From positions 4,712,001 to 4,776,000 of the forward strand of contig NZ_FNSO01000004.1 of assembly GCF_900105945.1 (NCBI RefSeq): a stretch of 64,000 bases of DNA. The letters run 5' to 3'. A model generated the notes under the pieces. It was given only the letters and a program-made list of their open reading frames with translations. It was not told the origin of the DNA and did not search any database. Source of the DNA: Amycolatopsis tolypomycina. GTDB lineage: Bacteria; Actinomycetota; Actinomycetes; Mycobacteriales; Pseudonocardiaceae. A program made the position numbers and the translations under genes. Positions 10,872-19,729 of the stretch are shown here, one piece after another (positions within the stretch are counted from its first letter, which is position 1; the number at the start of each line of letters is the position of its first letter).

Positions 10872-12122
10872 TCAGCCGCGGGTCAGCAGGCGCGTCAGCG
10901 GCTTGGCGCCCATCCCGTGCAGGACCACGCTGCCCAGGACGCAGACCACGGTGATGACCAGGATCGTGTCGGCGGCCGGCCCCTCGGGCAGCTTGTTGAA
11001 GGCCAGGAGCCCGAACACGATCGTGGTCGTGCCGCGCGGTCCCAGCACGCCGACGAGCAGGCGTTCCCGCCCGGCCAGCTTCGACCCGGTCAGCGAGAGG
11101 AGCACCGGGATCACGCGGACCACGGTGAGCACCGCGGCGCAGAACAGGACGACCTGCCACGAAACGCCCAGCGTGAAGGCGAGGATGGCCGCGATGCCGA
11201 CGACGAACCACATGGTCGTGGTCAGCAGGGTGGTCACGTCCTCCAGCAGGTGCAGGTCCTTGCTCAGGGCGTCGGCCCGGACCTCCGCGCGGTCGGCCCG
11301 GCCGTCGCGGACCCGGCGGGCCTTGAGCAGCCGGTGCAGGTAGCGGAAGGCGGTGCCGCAGACGAAGGAGGCGACGAAGCCGTTGCCGTCGATGGCGACG
11401 GTCGCGGCGTAGGTCAGCAGCGGGGCCAGCAGCACGACGAGGCGCCCGGACTGGGGCGTCACCCAGCCGGCGTGGTGGGCCCGGTCCAGCAGCCAGGCGA
11501 GGAGGCTGCCGAGCACGACGCCGGCGACCAGTGCCTTGGCGGCGAAGGGCAGCGCGGTGGCGAGCGCGTCGAGCGGCGTCCGCTGTTGCGTGTGGTCGCC
11601 GGCCAGGATCAGCGCGAAGAGGAACAGCGGCGAGACGATCCCGTCGTTGTAGCCGCTTTCCACGTTCAGCACACTGCGGACCCGCATCGTCAAAGTGCGG
11701 TCGCGCACGAGCTGTTCCGCCGGCGCGAAGTCGGTCGGCATGGTGACGCCGGCGATGAGCAGCAGCACGGCCCACGGCAGGCCGGGAAACAGCAACCAGC
11801 CCAGCAGGGCCGCCAGCGCGAGGCTCACCGGAAGGGCGACGAACAGCACCCTGGCCACGAGCCCGGGGTAACCGCCCCACAGCCGTCCACCGCGCACCTC
11901 GGTGGCGTCGACGAACAGCAGCACCGCGAGGATGATCTCCGCGACGTGCTGCACGGCCTCGGTGTTCAGCACGGCCGCGATGGAGTTCTCGTACAGCAGC
12001 CCGACGAGGACCCCGGCCAGCACCATCACCACCGGCGCACCCAGGTTCCACCGGTCGAGCCGGGCCGCCGCCAGCGCCCGGACGACCATGGCGAGCGCGG
12101 CGGCGAGGAGCAACAGGTTCAT
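10872..12122 (-). CDS. CPA1-type Na+(K+)/H+ antiporter
   Basis: 416 residues with about 12 transmembrane helices, matching the cation:proton antiporter family (PF00999). The ion-site segment reads TMPTDFAPAEQ, so the usual TDP is TDF, followed by the family-typical ESGYNDGIVSPLF. It exchanges monovalent cations for protons across the plasma membrane and would serve pH and salt homeostasis. The ATG at 12122 begins directly at the first helix (MNLLLLAAALAMVV); the in-frame extension upstream is low-complexity Arg-rich sequence and was rejected. It ends 127 bp before the ABC exporter start and is transcribed in the same direction. Confidence 0.87.
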   Translation of the reverse strand: MNLLLLAAALAMVVRALAAARLDRWNLGAPVVMVLAGVLVGLLYENSIAAVLNTEAVQHVAEIILAVLLFVDATEVRGGRLWGGYPGLVARVLFVALPVSLALAALLGWLLFPGLPWAVLLLIAGVTMPTDFAPAEQLVRDRTLTMRVRSVLNVESGYNDGIVSPLFLFALILAGDHTQQRTPLDALATALPFAAKALVAGVVLGSLLAWLLDRAHHAGWVTPQSGRLVVLLAPLLTYAATVAIDGNGFVASFVCGTAFRYLHRLLKARRVRDGRADRAEVRADALSKDLHLLEDVTTLLTTTMWFVVGIAAILAFTLGVSWQVVLFCAAVLTVVRVIPVLLSLTGSKLAGRERLLVGVLGPRGTTTIVFGLLAFNKLPEGPAADTILVITVVCVLGSVVLHGMGAKPLTRLLTRG

Positions 12123-12404
12123 GCGCCCATTCTCACCGACGGTCCTAAAAGGAACGCACCGGGCTCGGCCGTGCTCGGGGAGGAAACCTCCGGTCCACCG
12201 GGCACGCTTCCCTCGAGGAGATCGGGTTCGCCGAGCGGCGGCAGCGGACCCACGACCTCGAGGGATCCCGGTCCGCAAGAGTCGTCGAACCGCGTGCGCA
12301 GCCGGCGTGCGTCGTCCGGGCTCCCGGCACCGTTTCGCCGCGTTGCCCGGGAGCGCCGATCTGCCGCGCGCGAGCGCCGGCGACGACGGTCGAGCGCGGT
12401 CGTG

Positions 12405-12602
12405 TCACCGAAGCTCCCGCAACGCGGCGACCGGGCACGAAGTCACGGCCGTCCGGGCGGCGGCGAGCTGCTCCGGCGGGATTTCGACGCCTTCGAAGTG
12501 GTGGACGAGTTCGGCGTCGTCGTCGAGGTCGAAGATCGCGGGGGCCTGTTCGGCGCACAGGCCGTGGCCTTCGCAGCGGTCGCGGTCGACGGAGATCTGC
12601 AC
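12405..12602 (-). CDS. [3Fe-4S] ferredoxin, P450 partner
   Basis: 65 residues with the pattern CEGHGLC...SCP in which His replaces the second cysteine of a four-cysteine set, typical of single-cluster [3Fe-4S] ferredoxins that pass electrons to actinobacterial cytochromes P450. It starts 12 bp after the stop of the P450 gene and is the last gene of the aromatic operon. No ferredoxin reductase gene is nearby, so a housekeeping reductase must supply electrons. Confidence 0.93.
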   Translation of the reverse strand: MQISVDRDRCEGHGLCAEQAPAIFDLDDDAELVHHFEGVEIPPEQLAAARTAVTSCPVAALRELR

Positions 12603-12614
12603 CGTTGTCCCCTT

Positions 12615-13799
12615 TCAGGCCGGGATGAGTTCGATCGGGAGCCGCCCGAGGCGGTGGATGATGTTGTTGGGTGCCCACTCGGGTGGCCCGGCCGGCTCGA
12701 TCCGGTCGACGCGGGCCACGAGCGCGCGCAGCATCGCCTGGGTCTCCAGGCGGGCGAGGCCCTGCCCGGCGCAGCCGTGCGTGCCGTGCCCGAAGCCGAG
12801 CTGGCGGGCGGCGTCCCGGCGGATGTCGAACGTGTCGGGGTCGTCCCACGCCAGCGCGTCGCGGTTGGCGGAGGCGTAGAGGACGAGGACACGGGAGCCC
12901 GCCATCAACACGGTGCCTGCCACCTCGGTGTCGCGCGCGACCTTGCGGCTGAAGGCGCGCAACGGGGATTCGTAGCGGACGATCTCGTTGACCGCGTTGG
13001 GGATCAGGGCCGGGTCGTCCTTGAGGAGCTGCCACTGGCCGGGGTGGGTGGCGAACAGGTGCAGGGCGCTCGCGATCGCGCTGAGGGTGGTGTCCAGGGA
13101 CGGCGCCAGGTAGTCGATCATCAGCGCCGGGCACTCGGCGTGGCTGAGCTTGCCCTCGTCGGCCGCGCGCAGCAGGTCGTCGCCCATGCTGCCGGGCAGG
13201 ACCTTCCGCCGCTTCGCGACGGAGTGCGCGAACCGCGCCATGCCCAGGCCGGCCGGGACCGCCCGCGCCGCCTGGCCGTTGAGGGGACCCAGGATGTCGA
13301 AGGTCGCCGCGCCCCACCGCAGCAGGTTCTCCCGCCCCTCCGCCGGCCACCCGACGAGGTCGGGGACCACCGCCGCGGGCAGTGCGGCCGCGACTTCGAC
13401 GCCGTCGACGGTGCGCCGGGCCACCGCGGCGTCGACGATCTCGGCGGCCTGGCTGTCCACGACGTCCCGCATCGCGCGCAGCGCCCGCGGGGTGAGCCGG
13501 TGGGCGACCAGGGCCCGGCGCCGGGCGTGGTCTTCGCCGTCGCTGTTGAGGGTCGTGCCCCGGGAGAGCCGGTTGGCGATCGCGTTGAGCGCGACGCCGT
13601 CACCGGAGACGAAGGTCTTGTCGTCCAGCAGGACGGCCTTGCACTCGGCGTAGCGGGGCAGGGCGTGGACGTCGTGGTGGGGCAGCCACACCACCGGCCC
13701 GAGTTCGCGCAGGTTCGCGTAGTGCGGGTAGGGGTCCAGGATCGCTTGCGGTGAATAGATGTCCGGCCGGTACACCGGCACGTCGTCGTGTTGGGGCAT
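12615..13799 (-). CDS. Cytochrome P450
   Basis: 394 residues, normal length for a soluble bacterial P450. The heme loop FGHGTHGCAG places the cysteine ligand at residue 343; the K-helix ExxR is EIVRYESP. The I-helix oxygen-activation segment reads YLAPSLDTT, so the usual Ala/Gly-Gly before x-D/E-T-T is replaced by Pro-Ser. The start ATG is preceded by AAAGGAG. It lies 13 bp downstream of the flavin hydroxylase gene and is followed by its ferredoxin. In this operon a role in O-dealkylating or hydroxylating an aromatic substrate before ring cleavage is plausible; the substrate is not deducible. Confidence 0.92.
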   Translation of the reverse strand: MPQHDDVPVYRPDIYSPQAILDPYPHYANLRELGPVVWLPHHDVHALPRYAECKAVLLDDKTFVSGDGVALNAIANRLSRGTTLNSDGEDHARRRALVAHRLTPRALRAMRDVVDSQAAEIVDAAVARRTVDGVEVAAALPAAVVPDLVGWPAEGRENLLRWGAATFDILGPLNGQAARAVPAGLGMARFAHSVAKRRKVLPGSMGDDLLRAADEGKLSHAECPALMIDYLAPSLDTTLSAIASALHLFATHPGQWQLLKDDPALIPNAVNEIVRYESPLRAFSRKVARDTEVAGTVLMAGSRVLVLYASANRDALAWDDPDTFDIRRDAARQLGFGHGTHGCAGQGLARLETQAMLRALVARVDRIEPAGPPEWAPNNIIHRLGRLPIELIPA

Positions 13800-13812
13800 C
13801 GTTGCTCCTTTG

Positions 13813-15261
13813 TCAGGGGTACCGGCACCGGGAAAGGCTGCTGGCGGCGCTCAGCACCGTGCCGTCCGGGCGGACGACGGCCGCGCCGGTCCGCAGCCAC
13901 CGGTGCAGCTCGCCGGAGCGCCGGGTGGTGACGAGGACCGCGCCGGACGCCCGGATGGCGGCCCGCTCGGTCTCCGACGGCGTGCTCGTGGTGACGACGG
14001 CGAAGCGGCCGCCGGCCACGTCGTCGAACCGGGTTCCGTCGTCGAGCAGGGCGTTGGGGCACAACCGGCCCGCCAGGGACCGTCCGAAACGGGGCCGCAC
14101 GACCAGGTCCGTGCGGCGCAGCGGCGGCGTCGCGCTGTCGAGGACGCGGCCGTTGAGGTGCGGCGCGACCACCCGGCGGACGAGGTCGCCGAACCGGCCG
14201 CCTTCGGTCATGGCCCGGCCGACCAGCACCGCCCGCCGGATCATCGCGCGGGCGTGCGGCTTGCGTTCCGCCTCGTAGGTGTCGAGCACGGTCTCGGGCA
14301 GGCTCCCGTCGAGGACACCGGCGAGTTTCCAGGCCAGGTTCAGCGCGTCCCGCAGCCCGGCGCCCATGCCCTGGCCGATGAACGGCGGAGTGAGGTGGGC
14401 GGCGTCGCCGAGCAGGAACACCCGGCGGTCGCGCCACCGGTTCGCGAGCTGCGCGCGGAAGGTGTACTCGGCGACGCGGAGGATCTCCAGGTCGGCCTCT
14501 CCGGTCCACGGCGTGATCAGGGGGTGCAGCCGGTCCGGATCGTGGAAGCCGGCGCCGGACTCCCCCGGCAGCAGCCGGAACTCCCAGCGGTGGCGGGTTT
14601 CCCCGATGCGCATGTAGGTCGCGGCCCGGCCGGGGTCGCAGACCTGGTGCACGCCGTCCCACCGGCCGAGGTCGGCGGTGGTGGCGCCGTCGACCACGAG
14701 CCAGCGCTGGTCGAACTTCAGGTCCGCCATCGTCGCGCCGATCGCCGTCCGGGTGCGGCTGTTCGCGCCGTCGCAGCCCAGGACGTAGTCCGCGTGGATC
14801 GTCTCGCACGCGTCGGTGCCGCGGTCGGTCATGTCGAGGCGCACGCCGGTCCGGTCCTGCCGGATCCCGGTGACCTCGGCGTTGCCGCGCAGGGTGACGG
14901 TGCCGAGCGTCGCCAGGTGGGTGCGGAGCAGGTGCTCCAGGTCGGGCTGGTCGAACATGTTCGCCTCGGGGTAGCCGTGCCGGCCGCCGCCGGGCGACCG
15001 GCGGAACTCGGCCAGCACCCGCAAGCCCGGGTCGAGCAGCCGCAGCCCGTGGCAGGGCCGGGCAATGGCGGCGAACGCCCCGGCCAGCCCGAGCCGGCCG
15101 AGGATGCGGTGCACCTCGTCGTCCAGGTGCACCGCGCGGGGCTGCGGGTAGACCGACGCCCACCGCTCCAGCACCAGGCACTCGACGCCGTACCGGCCGA
15201 GCAGCGCCGCGGCGGTCAGTCCGGCCGGGCCCGCCCCGACGATGACGACGGGCACCCTCAC
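13813..15261 (-). CDS. FAD-dependent aromatic hydroxylase (PheA/MhpA-type monooxygenase)
   Basis: 482 residues. The N-terminal Rossmann motif is VVIVGAGPAG, and the second FAD motif is GDAAHLTPPFIGQGMGAGLR, typical of group A flavoprotein monooxygenases such as 3-(3-hydroxyphenyl)propionate hydroxylase, which add a hydroxyl ortho to a phenol. The start is GTG 15261, whose GTGA overlaps the stop of the DoxX gene by 4 bp; this also puts the FAD motif at the expected residue 9. The catechol product would be the substrate for the extradiol dioxygenase encoded at the operon start. Substrate identity is inference. Confidence 0.9.
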   Translation of the reverse strand: MRVPVVIVGAGPAGLTAAALLGRYGVECLVLERWASVYPQPRAVHLDDEVHRILGRLGLAGAFAAIARPCHGLRLLDPGLRVLAEFRRSPGGGRHGYPEANMFDQPDLEHLLRTHLATLGTVTLRGNAEVTGIRQDRTGVRLDMTDRGTDACETIHADYVLGCDGANSRTRTAIGATMADLKFDQRWLVVDGATTADLGRWDGVHQVCDPGRAATYMRIGETRHRWEFRLLPGESGAGFHDPDRLHPLITPWTGEADLEILRVAEYTFRAQLANRWRDRRVFLLGDAAHLTPPFIGQGMGAGLRDALNLAWKLAGVLDGSLPETVLDTYEAERKPHARAMIRRAVLVGRAMTEGGRFGDLVRRVVAPHLNGRVLDSATPPLRRTDLVVRPRFGRSLAGRLCPNALLDDGTRFDDVAGGRFAVVTTSTPSETERAAIRASGAVLVTTRRSGELHRWLRTGAAVVRPDGTVLSAASSLSRCRYP

Positions 15262-15599
15262 GGCGACACCCCGAGGGCCACGAGGTAGCCGGCGACGAGC
15301 CCCGCGCACACCACCGCCGGGACGAGGTCGCGGCCCCGGTCGTGGCTGCGCACGTGCGTGACGAGCGCGCCCACGAGCAGGAGCAGCAGGCCGGCACCGG
15401 CCAGGGCGCCCAGCAGCGGCACCGACAGCCCCAGCAGGACACCCGCGGCTCCGGCGATCTCCAGTGCGCCGATGCCGCGGTAGGCCGTGACGGAGAAGCC
15501 GGCGTGCGCGGCGCGTTCCCGCATGGGCGCGAGCGCGAACAGCTTGGCCGCGCCGGTGAGGAGGAAGACGGCGGCCACGAGGACGGACAGGACGATCAT
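15258..15599 (-). CDS. DoxX-family small membrane protein
   Basis: 113 residues with four hydrophobic helices, matching the DoxX family of small quinone-linked or stress-related membrane proteins. It overlaps both neighbours by 4 bp (ATGA with the acyl-CoA synthetase gene, GTGA with the hydroxylase gene), so it is firmly part of the aromatic operon. Its function there is unknown. Confidence 0.8.
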   Translation of the reverse strand: MIVLSVLVAAVFLLTGAAKLFALAPMRERAAHAGFSVTAYRGIGALEIAGAAGVLLGLSVPLLGALAGAGLLLLLVGALVTHVRSHDRGRDLVPAVVCAGLVAGYLVALGVSP

Positions 15600-17473
15600 G
15601 GCTTTCCTTCGGTGGTCAGGCGGGCGGGGACGGCGTAGCGGGCGAGCGCCGCGGCCACCTCCGGTTCGTCCACTTCGGACGGAAGGGTGACGACGGCGAG
15701 CACGGTGCCGTCCTCGATCACCGCGTCGACGGTCACGCGATCGAACGCCACCAGCGCCTCGGCGATCGCGCGGCGGGTCGCGTCGGCGCGCAAGGCGAGC
15801 TTGTAGGGCTTGCCGACGTCGGTCACCGGCAGCGCGTCGAGCACGGTGACGGCCTTCGGCGCGGCGGCGCGCTCGGGCACCCGGCCGGCGGCCCAGGCGA
15901 GCAGTTCGGCCTCGCTCGCCGTGGCGCCGGGCGTCAGGGTCACGTAGGCGACGGGCACCTCGCCGGCGTGCTCGTCGGGACGGCCGACCGCGCCGGCCGC
16001 GGTCACCTGCGGATGGGCCAGCAGGGCGTCTTCGACCAGCGCCGGGTCGATGTTGTGCCCGCCGCGGATGATGAGGTCCTTGGCCCGGCCGGCCAGGTGC
16101 ACGAACCCGTCGGCGTCCAGCCGAGCCAGGTCACCGGTGTCCAGCCAGCCGTCGCGGAGCTTGCCGAGGCCGTCGAGGAGGTAGCCGGTCCGGTCCCGCC
16201 CGACGACGTAGCCCAGGAACACGGTGGGGCCGCTGATGGCCAGTACGCCGGTTTCGCCGCCGGGCAGCTCCTCCCCCGTTTCCGGGTGCACGACCTTCAT
16301 CCGCTGGTACGGCAGGCGCTGGCCGACAGTGCCGGGGCGGGGGACGTCCGGGAAGCTGCGTGCGCTGGCGCAGGTGGCTTCGGTCAGCCCGTAGCCCTCG
16401 ACCAGTGTGACGCCGGTGTGCGCCTGGAAGGCTTCGCGCACGGCGGCCGGCAGCGGTGCAGCGCCGACCATGGCGTAGCGCAGGCTGGTGATGTCGGCGT
16501 CGACCGGGCACTGCGCGAGCACCGCGTACACGGTCGGCACCGCGCTCATCGCCGCGATCCGGTGGTGCTCGACGATCTGCCAGAACTGCCCGTACAGCTC
16601 GGGTTCCCGGTAGCCGAGCGGGCCGGCCCACACCGCGTGCTGGCCCCGGAACAGCGGCGCGAGCAGCGTGACCACCAGCGCGTTGACGTGGAACAGCGGC
16701 AGCGCGGCGAAGACGACCGAGCCGACGTCGAGCAGCGAGTTGGCCGCGATCATCCACGCGTCGGCGACCTCGTTGGCGTGCGTGTGCGCGGCCAGCTTCG
16801 GCGCCCCGGTCGTGCCGCCGGTGTGGAACAGCGCGGCCAGGTCCGCCGCCACCGGGGGTTCACCGGCGAAGTCGGCAGAGTCCATTGTGGAGGCGAGCTC
16901 GGCGAGGTAGCCGACGCGCACCCCCTCGACGGCGGGCAACGCGGCCGGTGCGCCGGGCGCGCCGGTCGGGCGCAGCACGAGGACGACGTCCAGCTCGGCG
17001 GCCAGCGACCGGGCGGTGTCCCAGACCTCCGGCGCGAGTTCCGGCCCGGCGGTGATCAGCACGCGGGCGCCGGACAGGCGAAGCAGCTCGCCGAGGTGGT
17101 CGCGGGACAGCCCGCCGTTCAGCGGGGCCGCGACGCCGGCGAGCTGCGCGGCCAGGGTCGCCGGCACCAGGTCGGCGCAGTTGGGCGCCATCAGCGCGAC
17201 CGCGTCGCCCCGCCGGACGCCGAGCTCGCGCAGCAGGTTCGCGTAGCGGTGGACGTCGGCGAGCAGCTCGCCGAACGTGCGGCAGACAGGCTCGCGCCAC
17301 CGCGCGGCCTCGGGCAGCACGGTGGTCGCCGGGTGCTCCGGCCACCACGCGGCGGCCCGCTGCAGCAGGGCGTAGGTCGACTCCGGCAGATTCCGGTCGG
17401 CGAGCGGGACCGCCTCGATCACGGCCAGGTCGGCCGGCCCGGCGTAGCGCGGCCACAGGGAAGCCCCGCTCAT
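15596..17473 (-). CDS. Acyl-CoA synthetase (AMP-binding superfamily)
   Basis: 625 residues. The P-loop reads LFHTGGTTGAPKLAAHTH, the A5 motif YGLTEAT, the A7-A8 region GWLDTGDLARLD...GRAKDLIIRGGHNIDP, and the C-terminal catalytic Lys lies in DVGKPYKLALR. It would activate a carboxylic acid as acyl-adenylate and then as a CoA thioester. Within the operon it may act on a phenylalkanoate or on an acid released by ring cleavage. ATG 17473 overlaps the preceding FAH gene stop as ATGA, and its own stop overlaps the DoxX gene start. Confidence 0.88.
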   Translation of the reverse strand: MSGASLWPRYAGPADLAVIEAVPLADRNLPESTYALLQRAAAWWPEHPATTVLPEAARWREPVCRTFGELLADVHRYANLLRELGVRRGDAVALMAPNCADLVPATLAAQLAGVAAPLNGGLSRDHLGELLRLSGARVLITAGPELAPEVWDTARSLAAELDVVLVLRPTGAPGAPAALPAVEGVRVGYLAELASTMDSADFAGEPPVAADLAALFHTGGTTGAPKLAAHTHANEVADAWMIAANSLLDVGSVVFAALPLFHVNALVVTLLAPLFRGQHAVWAGPLGYREPELYGQFWQIVEHHRIAAMSAVPTVYAVLAQCPVDADITSLRYAMVGAAPLPAAVREAFQAHTGVTLVEGYGLTEATCASARSFPDVPRPGTVGQRLPYQRMKVVHPETGEELPGGETGVLAISGPTVFLGYVVGRDRTGYLLDGLGKLRDGWLDTGDLARLDADGFVHLAGRAKDLIIRGGHNIDPALVEDALLAHPQVTAAGAVGRPDEHAGEVPVAYVTLTPGATASEAELLAWAAGRVPERAAAPKAVTVLDALPVTDVGKPYKLALRADATRRAIAEALVAFDRVTVDAVIEDGTVLAVVTLPSEVDEPEVAAALARYAVPARLTTEGKP

Positions 17474-18399
17474 CGCCGGTACCGCACGACCGTGCGCTGG
17501 GTGCCGAGGTCGAGGGCACCGTCGTCGGTCGCGACCGACGCCTCGACGACGTCGCCGTCGGCGAGGTACTTCGGGTTTTTGGCCTGTCCCTTGAAGAACA
17601 GCTTCCACTTGAGCGCCGGGGGCAGCAGCGCGGCGATCTTCTCCACGACCTTCGGCGGTGCGGACAACGCGGTGCCGGCCGGGGTCCCGGTCAGGACCAG
17701 GTCGCCGGGATCCAGCCGCTGGAACCGGGCCAGCGCCCGCAGGGCCTCGAGCGGGCGGTGGATCATGTCGTCGCCGACGACCGCGTCCTGGCGCACCGCG
17801 CCGTTGACCGCCAGCCGCAGCCGCAGGTCGGCGAACCGCTTCAGCTCGTGGCCGTCCAGCAGCACGAGGGCGGGCCCGGCCGGGGTGAAGGTCGGGTACG
17901 ACTTGGCTTCGTAGAACTGCGTCTGGGGCAGCTGGATGTCGCGGGCGGAGACGTCGTTGGTCACGACCAGGCCCGCGACACACTCCGCCACGTCGGTGAT
18001 CTCGCTGCCGACCGGGATCTCCCGGCCGATGACCAGCCCGATCTCCACCTCGTAGTCGAGCAGGGACACGTGGGCCGGCTTGACGACATCGTCGAACGGG
18101 CCGCTGATCGACCCGGACGCCTTGCGGAAGAACGTCAGGGGCACGGTTTCCGGGTCCATCCCGGCGTCCGTGACGTGCGAAGCGAAGTTGGTCATCTGGG
18201 CGACCACGCGGCAGGGCGCGGTCACCGGCGAAACCAGGTCGAGCGAGGCGACCGGCACGGTGTCCCCGGTCGCGGCCGTGATCGCCGCCCGGTCGGCGAG
18301 CAGTTCGGCGGTGGTCGTCGCCGTCGTGGGGATCTTCGCAGCGCCGTCCGGGGTGGCGAGGTACCAGGCGTCGGCGGTGCGCAGGACGGTGAGGCTCAT
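17470..18399 (-). CDS. Fumarylacetoacetate hydrolase (FAH) family protein
   Basis: 309 residues with the FAH C-terminal fold; metal ligands are expected in DYEVEIGLVIGREIPVG and the conserved LVVTNDVSARDIQ and GDLVLTGTPAGT segments are present. Family members hydrolyse or decarboxylate C-C bonds in ring-cleavage products or catalyse hydratase steps. Placed directly after the extradiol dioxygenase gene, it most likely processes the meta-cleavage product. ATG 18399 is chosen over the GTG two codons earlier because it gives the family N-terminus (MSLTVLRTADAW) and has GAGG about 7 nt upstream. Confidence 0.85.
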   Translation of the reverse strand: MSLTVLRTADAWYLATPDGAAKIPTTATTTAELLADRAAITAATGDTVPVASLDLVSPVTAPCRVVAQMTNFASHVTDAGMDPETVPLTFFRKASGSISGPFDDVVKPAHVSLLDYEVEIGLVIGREIPVGSEITDVAECVAGLVVTNDVSARDIQLPQTQFYEAKSYPTFTPAGPALVLLDGHELKRFADLRLRLAVNGAVRQDAVVGDDMIHRPLEALRALARFQRLDPGDLVLTGTPAGTALSAPPKVVEKIAALLPPALKWKLFFKGQAKNPKYLADGDVVEASVATDDGALDLGTQRTVVRYRR

Positions 18400-18476
18400 G
18401 CGCACACCTCGCTGGCGCTCGGTGCCGCCTGAGCCGGAAGCGCTGTGTTGAATGATTCACTCGCAAGCTCGTTCAT
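18396..18476 (-). CDS. Possible 26-residue ORF coupled to both neighbours
   Basis: A 26-codon frame (starting MNELASESFNT, ending ASEVCA) has an ATG that overlaps the dioxygenase stop as ATGA and a TGA that overlaps the FAH gene ATG as ATGA. It thus fills the only gap in an otherwise overlapping run of genes. It has no recognisable domain, no hydrophobic segment and no strong own ribosome binding site. It may be a real micropeptide, a translational relay, or a coincidence. Confidence 0.35.
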   Translation of the reverse strand: MNELASESFNTALPAQAAPSASEVCA

Positions 18477-19597
18477 GAACGGGCCACTTTCAGCAGGCCC
18501 AGCAGGCGCCGGGCGTCGAATTCGTTGTCTTCGCGAAGCGCCGCGAACACCGCGCGCAGTTCGCGCAGGGACTCCTTGCCGGGCTTGACGCCGAGGAAGT
18601 CGGCGGTGGCGGGCGGCCCCCACTGGGCCAGCCCCGAGCTGGTCAGCGGGGCCCAGCCGGGCTCGACGGTGTTGTCGAACAGGTCGCCGTCGCTGAAGTG
18701 CTCGACCATGAACCCGTCCGGGTCACGCCAGTAGTCGAACAGCTGGCTGCCTTCGACATGCCTGCCGATGCCCCATGAATGGTGGTAACCGTGCTCGCGC
18801 AGGTATTCGCCGCCGGCGGCCAGGGCGTCGAGGTCGGCGACCTGGTAGGCGGAGTGCACGTAGCGGTCGGCCGGGCCGAGCACCATGGCGAGCGTGTGGT
18901 GGTCGGCCGGCGTGGCGCCCCGGTCGCACCGGAGGAAGCTCATCACCGGCCCGCGCTCGCGCTGCCCGGGGTAGTACAGGAAGTCGCTGACGATCAGGCC
19001 CAGGTGGTCCAGGTACCAGTCCAGCGCCTCGCGGTAGCGGGTCGTCTGCAGCACCACGTGCCCCAGCCGCTGCGCCAGGGCCGGGGCGCGGGGCGGCCGT
19101 TGCGCGGCGTTGACCCGCCGGACCTCGTGGCCGAAGTTGAGCGGGTGCGGGTCCTGCGGCGGCAGCGCGGGCAGGACGTGGGTGTCCGCGACGACCCGGA
19201 CCCGCAGGCCGCTCGGGTCGGGCAGGTCCACGACGACGCCGCCCAGCGTCTCCGGCAGCCTGGTCGCCCGCCGGCCGGTGGCGTCGGCCAGCCGGAGGAC
19301 GTCGCCCGTGGTCGCGGCCAGGAACGCCGGTCCCAGGAACTTCGACCGGGGACCCTTGCGGATGAGCACGCACGGCGCGCCGGCGTCGGTGCCCCGCAGG
19401 TGCAGCTCGCGGCCGGTGCCGAGCACGGTGGTGAACCCGAAGGCACCGGCGAACACCTCCGCCCGCGCCAGGTCCGGCTTCTCGAACTCCAGCCAGGCCA
19501 GGTCGTGCACCTTGATCACCGGGTTCGCCGCCCGGCCGGGGTGTTCACGGGCGAGCGCGCCGTGCTCGCTGTGCAGCCCGCTGTGCGGATCTCCCAC
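18473..19597 (-). CDS. Type I extradiol ring-cleavage dioxygenase (VOC superfamily)
   Basis: 374 residues, two tandem VOC modules as in 2,3-dihydroxybiphenyl-type dioxygenases. The C-terminal module carries the 2-His-1-carboxylate iron site: His180 (RLGHVVLQT), His248 (YVHSAYQV) and Glu299 (MVEHFSDG), plus the second-sphere His in HGYHHSWGIG. It would cleave a catechol meta to the hydroxyls. The start was set at GTG 19597 because a textbook AAGGAGGAG site lies just before it; the longer frame to TTG 19654 would include an operator palindrome and a -35-like TTGACT and has no ribosome binding site. First gene of the aromatic operon. Confidence 0.88.
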   Translation of the reverse strand: MGDPHSGLHSEHGALAREHPGRAANPVIKVHDLAWLEFEKPDLARAEVFAGAFGFTTVLGTGRELHLRGTDAGAPCVLIRKGPRSKFLGPAFLAATTGDVLRLADATGRRATRLPETLGGVVVDLPDPSGLRVRVVADTHVLPALPPQDPHPLNFGHEVRRVNAAQRPPRAPALAQRLGHVVLQTTRYREALDWYLDHLGLIVSDFLYYPGQRERGPVMSFLRCDRGATPADHHTLAMVLGPADRYVHSAYQVADLDALAAGGEYLREHGYHHSWGIGRHVEGSQLFDYWRDPDGFMVEHFSDGDLFDNTVEPGWAPLTSSGLAQWGPPATADFLGVKPGKESLRELRAVFAALREDNEFDARRLLGLLKVARS

Positions 19598-19617
19598 GGC
19601 TCCTCCTTCCACGTTGT

Positions 19618-19675
19618 TGACGACATCGTCAGTTACGAGCATGTCATCAGTCAAGGGTTTCTGACGAATTCCTCA
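19618..19675. promoter_or_regulatory. Divergent promoter with two TetR-type operators
   Basis: A perfect inverted repeat TGACGA-CA-TCGTCA occupies 19618-19631 and a near-perfect copy TGACGA-AT-TCCTCA occupies 19662-19675, 44 bp apart. They lie between the dioxygenase gene and the divergent tetR gene. On the minus strand a TTGACT (19654-19649) with GACGAT 18 nt further could be the catabolic promoter, its -10 inside the first operator. A TACGAT at 19693-19698 could be the tetR -10. The arrangement suggests the TetR protein represses both directions. Confidence 0.7.
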
Positions 19676-19729
19676 GCAGTGACGTGATGGGCTACGATGC
19701 GGCGACGACCAGCGAAGACGGGAGCACGG

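Noticed and set aside
8135..10954. Plus-strand frame of 939 codons opposite lysX and the ABC exporter
   Set aside because: Antisense of two clear genes; Arg/Gln/His-rich with no recognisable motif.
12123..12404. Small gene between antiporter and ferredoxin
   Set aside because: Frames here are Arg-rich, without ribosome binding site or domain; treated as upstream region of the antiporter.
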